Assembly: GCF_024055595.1 (NCBI RefSeq)
Contig: NZ_JAMXOF010000003.1
Span: 1-64,000 of the forward strand
Length of the DNA: 64,000 nt
Reading direction: 5' to 3'
From: Mucilaginibacter aurantiaciroseus
Lineage (GTDB): Bacteria > Bacteroidota > Bacteroidia > Sphingobacteriales > Sphingobacteriaceae
The notes beneath the pieces were generated by a model. It made no database searches. It saw nothing but the letters and a program-made list of their open reading frames with translations, and was not told the origin of the DNA. Of this stretch, positions 61,351 to 64,000 are shown piece after piece. Position numbers and translations under genes: made by a program. Numbering within the stretch: position 1 is the first letter of the stretch; the number at the start of each line of letters is the position of its first letter.

Positions 61351-63186
61351 CTACTCTACCGTCACCGATTTCGCAAGGTTACGTGGCTGGTCAACATTAC
61401 AACCGCGCATAACCGCTATATGGTATGATAAAAGCTGCAATGGTATAGTAGCCAATAACGGTACAAACGTTTCGCCGGTTAAAGGTATTTCAATAATGTA
61501 ATCCGCCATCGCTTTAACTTCAGTATCACCTTCAGAAACAATAGCAATAACGTGCCCGCCTCGTGCTTTCACTTCTTGTATATTACTTACTACCTTCTCG
61601 TATGACGAATTTTTGGTAGCGATGAACACAACCGGCATATCCGCATCAATTAACGCGATAGGGCCGTGTTTCATCTCGGCAGCAGGGTAACCTTCGGCGT
61701 GTATGTAGGAAATCTCTTTCAGTTTAAGGGCCCCCTCAAGCGCAACCGGGAATGAACTGCCACGGCCAAGGAACAAGCAATTGGTAGAATCTTTAAAACG
61801 CTCGGCAATGGCTTTAACCACATCGTTACATTTTAAGGTTTGCTCAACCAAAGCAGGTATCTCGTCAAGCTCCGTCAGGTATTCAACAAATTTGCTTTGG
61901 GTAATGGTGCCACGCTGCTGGGCGATGTAGAAGGCAATAAGCGTTAACACGGTAACCTGGGCAGTAAATGCTTTGGTAGATGCCACACCAATCTCCGGGC
62001 CGGCATGGGTATAAACACCCGCATGCGTAATACGTGGGATAGATGCACCCACAACGTTACAAATACCAAATATGGTAGCGCCTTTTTCTTTAGCCAGCTC
62101 AATAGCGGCCATAGTATCGGCAGTTTCGCCAGACTGTGAAATGGCTATAACCAGATCTTTTGAAGATATGATAGGGTTACGGTACCTAAATTCAGAAGCG
62201 TATTCAACTTCAACAGGTACGCGTGCAAATTCCTCAATTAAGTATTCGCCCACCAAGCCGGCGTGCCATGATGTACCACAGGCTACAATAATAATGCGGT
62301 CTATATTCTTTAATTTTTCAATATATTCTTTTATACCACCTAAGGCAACCAAACCCTGCTCAGGATAAATACGCCCACGCAGACAATCACGTATAGAACG
62401 TGGCTGCTCGTAGATCTCTTTAAGCATAAAGTGGTCGTAGCCGCCTTTTTCAAGCATTTCCAGCTTAAGCTCAAGCTCCTGTATGTATGGGGTTTGTATA
62501 GTATTGTCGATGTGTTTGATCAACAGGTCATCGCGCCTAACGTAGGCAATTTCGTTATCGTTTAGGTAAATAACGTTTTTAGTATACTCAACAATAGGCG
62601 TAGCATCAGATGCAATGAAGTATTCACCTTTACCAACGCCAATAACCAACGGGCTGCCTTTGCGGGCCGCTATCAGTTCATCGGGCTCATCCTCGCTCAT
62701 AATAACAATGGCGTAAGCACCAACCACGCGGTTTAGGGCAAGCCTTACGGCTTCGCGCAGGCCAAGGCCGGTAACGTCCTTTATCTCTTCAATAAGGTGT
62801 ATTAAAACCTCGGTATCGGTATCGCTTTTAAATTCGTGCCCTTTAGATGATAGGGCCTCCTTTAAAGTTGAATAGTTCTCAATAATACCATTATGGATAA
62901 TGGTAAGCTTGCTGTCACCTGATGAATGCGGGTGCGAATTTCTGTCGCTTGGGGCACCGTGGGTAGCCCAGCGGGTGTGGCCCATACCTACCGAACCGGC
63001 AAGATCTTCGCCCTCAACATGGGCTTCCAGATCACTCACCTTTCCGGCCTTTTTAAAAAGTTTTAACCCGTCATTTGCAAGGGCAATACCGGCACTGTCG
63101 TAACCACGGTATTCAAGTCTGTGAAGTCCTTTTATTACTATTGGATAGGCGTCTCTGAAACCTATATAACCTACTATGCCGCACAT
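61351..63186 (-). CDS. glmS: Glutamine-fructose-6-phosphate aminotransferase
   Basis: This 611-residue enzyme makes glucosamine-6-phosphate for peptidoglycan and lipopolysaccharide. The N-terminal glutaminase domain uses Cys2 (MCGIVGYIG), with YRGYDSAGIA and GHTRWATHG. Two SIS domains follow (AISQSGETADTMAAIE; LFLGRGSSFPVALEGALKLKE). The C-terminus DQPRNLAKSVTVE is canonical. A strong promoter lies at 63232-63261. No glmS ribozyme is seen: the leader is only about 40 bases. Confidence 0.97.
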   Translation of the reverse strand: MCGIVGYIGFRDAYPIVIKGLHRLEYRGYDSAGIALANDGLKLFKKAGKVSDLEAHVEGEDLAGSVGMGHTRWATHGAPSDRNSHPHSSGDSKLTIIHNGIIENYSTLKEALSSKGHEFKSDTDTEVLIHLIEEIKDVTGLGLREAVRLALNRVVGAYAIVIMSEDEPDELIAARKGSPLVIGVGKGEYFIASDATPIVEYTKNVIYLNDNEIAYVRRDDLLIKHIDNTIQTPYIQELELKLEMLEKGGYDHFMLKEIYEQPRSIRDCLRGRIYPEQGLVALGGIKEYIEKLKNIDRIIIVACGTSWHAGLVGEYLIEEFARVPVEVEYASEFRYRNPIISSKDLVIAISQSGETADTMAAIELAKEKGATIFGICNVVGASIPRITHAGVYTHAGPEIGVASTKAFTAQVTVLTLIAFYIAQQRGTITQSKFVEYLTELDEIPALVEQTLKCNDVVKAIAERFKDSTNCLFLGRGSSFPVALEGALKLKEISYIHAEGYPAAEMKHGPIALIDADMPVVFIATKNSSYEKVVSNIQEVKARGGHVIAIVSEGDTEVKAMADYIIEIPLTGETFVPLLATIPLQLLSYHIAVMRGCNVDQPRNLAKSVTVE

Positions 63187-63231
63187 AAATAAATAGAATT
63201 TGTATTGTAATTAATAGAAATAGATATGCGA

Positions 63232-63261
63232 CAAAAGTAAGTAGATAAATAGCATTATCAA
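63232..63261 (-). promoter_or_regulatory. glmS promoter
   Basis: On the minus strand TTG (complement of 63259-63261), exactly 19 bases, then TACTTTTG (complement of 63232-63239), a perfect Bacteroidota-type promoter. It lies between the DUF4270 terminator and glmS. Confidence 0.65.
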
Positions 63262-63279
63262 GGCTAAAAATTAGATATA

Positions 63280-63308
63280 AAAAAAACACCTCAAATGAGG
63301 TGTTTTTA
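63280..63308 (-). terminator. Intrinsic terminator after the DUF4270 gene
   Basis: AAAAAACACCTC pairs with GAGGTGTTTTT across a four-base loop, 20 bases past the DUF4270 stop on the minus strand. Confidence 0.85.
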
Positions 63309-63328
63309 AATAATTTTAAAAAGTTTTT

Positions 63329-64000
63329 TTATTGATTTAGCTTGGTGTAAATAATATTAAGCTTAATATTATATAGCGCAGCATCCTTGCCGCCAACAAT
63401 GCCCCTTTCGGCAAACGTTGCAGCTGGGCTGATGCTAATACCCGTGGTAATTGTAGGATCAACAGGTGAAAGGTAGGTGCCGTAATCAATAGTTTTGCCG
63501 GTTATCAGATCCTGTAGAAAAGCAGTTACTATAAAGTGGTACTCCCCTTTTGTAGCATTGTAATTACCACCAAAAACGGAAGCCCTTGGGTCGGTTGTTG
63601 ATGCATCTTGTAGTGTTACACGCTGATGCGCAATATCATACTTGTACAACGTTAGCCTTTTGGCCGGCATGTAAGGGATGCCACTTGTAGGTTTTACAGT
63701 AATTACCAATTCGGCACGGTTTATTACAACTTTGTTATTCTGCGCAGCAAAAATATTCTTTACATCGGGGAACGATATCTTAGCCCTTAAACCTGCAAGC
63801 CCCTGCAGATATACTAAGTTATCTGTTGAAGTACCGGCAATTGCTGCTTTAACATTGGCTGTGTAGGTATGCTTAATTTCGGTAACCGTTGTAGCAAACG
63901 GGAGGGATACGTTAGAGGTATCTATAACACCTGCATTATTACGACGGTAATAATATTGTACCCTTGCAGAGTCGAGCCTGAAAAATACATTGCCCCCAGC
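63329..64000 (-). CDS. DUF4270 family lipoprotein, C-terminal part (gene runs off the right edge)
   Basis: The minus-strand frame is open from the right edge to the stop at 63329, giving the last 223 residues. VYLQGLAGLRAKISFP and VINRAELVITV are the characteristic DUF4270 motifs, and the end is KLNIIYTKLNQ. The N-terminal signal and start lie beyond 64000. Function is unknown. In many Bacteroidota this gene sits next to glmS and glycogen synthase genes, consistent with this position. Confidence 0.85.
   Translation of the reverse strand, partial: AGGNVFFRLDSARVQYYYRRNNAGVIDTSNVSLPFATTVTEIKHTYTANVKAAIAGTSTDNLVYLQGLAGLRAKISFPDVKNIFAAQNNKVVINRAELVITVKPTSGIPYMPAKRLTLYKYDIAHQRVTLQDASTTDPRASVFGGNYNATKGEYHFIVTAFLQDLITGKTIDYGTYLSPVDPTITTGISISPAATFAERGIVGGKDAALYNIKLNIIYTKLNQ

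Noticed and set aside
62072..62368. Plus-strand ORF of 98 codons within glmS
   Set aside because: Antisense shadow; the minus-strand frame carries all GlmS motifs.
63187..63240. glmS ribozyme
   Set aside because: The leader between promoter and start is only about 40 bases, far too short for the ribozyme, which is also typical of Gram-positive bacteria.

Overview
The window comes from a Bacteroidota chromosome, most likely Sphingobacteriaceae (Mucilaginibacter/Pedobacter-like). This is inferred from several things seen in the sequence. There is a SusC/SusD polysaccharide-utilisation locus with a membrane-anchored triple-tyrosine/LuxR regulator. Lipoproteins carry Bacteroidota-type export signals. 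Promoters have the TTG-N19-21-TAnnTTTG form. DUF4142, DUF4270 and DUF4369 families are present, and E1 alpha and beta are fused. No tRNA, rRNA, CRISPR array, transposase or integrase was recognised inside the window.

Layout. Positions 1-350 carry two tandem strong promoter-like sites pointing left, out of the window. Positions 580-3847 hold an rRNA m5C methyltransferase and a LytS/LytT-type two-component pair. Positions 4174-8894 are a decaying region: a small membrane protein overlapping a dead ABC ATPase gene, an EamA exporter, a frameshifted doxX, a divergent MocR regulator, a rhaT remnant and a MarC protein. Positions 8938-11601 are an AT-rich two-gene island (ABC-type AAA ATPase plus a TOPRIM-like partner) that looks like a defence module; its ATPase gene is interrupted by a one-base frameshift at an A-tract.

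Positions 11710-24585 form one polysaccharide-utilisation locus: regulator, SusC, SusD, two PKD-type surface lipoproteins (one with three tandem beta-sandwich-like modules) and two GH16 glucanases. The likely substrate is a laminarin-type beta-1,3-glucan. Positions 24663-33555 hold a small lipoprotein, VanZ, gcvH, DUF4142, a Gfo/Idh/MocA oxidoreductase, thioredoxin-like proteins, the sdhCAB operon and a GNAT protein. Positions 33693-44372 hold feoAB, a SprT-like protein, fused E1 dehydrogenase, a DUF4198 protein, a DHFR-like reductase, LutB, an M28 peptidase and rpiB.

Positions 44546-50267 are a core minus-strand cluster: tatC, accC, accB, fabH, plsX, rpmF and DUF177. It supplies fatty acid and phospholipid precursors together with ribosomal protein L32. 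Positions 50887-64000 hold small-domain proteins, pdxA, rsmA, an EcsC-like protein, a hydroxyacid dehydrogenase, greA, a HIT protein, the divergent oxyR/katA pair, a 43-residue basic protein, glmS and the 3' end of a DUF4270 lipoprotein gene.

The intergenic DNA is unusually structured. At least eight gaps hold inverted repeats whose arms are iterations of a short word, with a different word at each place. Several other dispersed palindromic families recur. The strongest candidates for further work are the ATPase/TOPRIM island, the word-repeat palindromes, a promoter placed directly against a strong hairpin upstream of greA, and two short genes (24663-24800 and 61047-61178).
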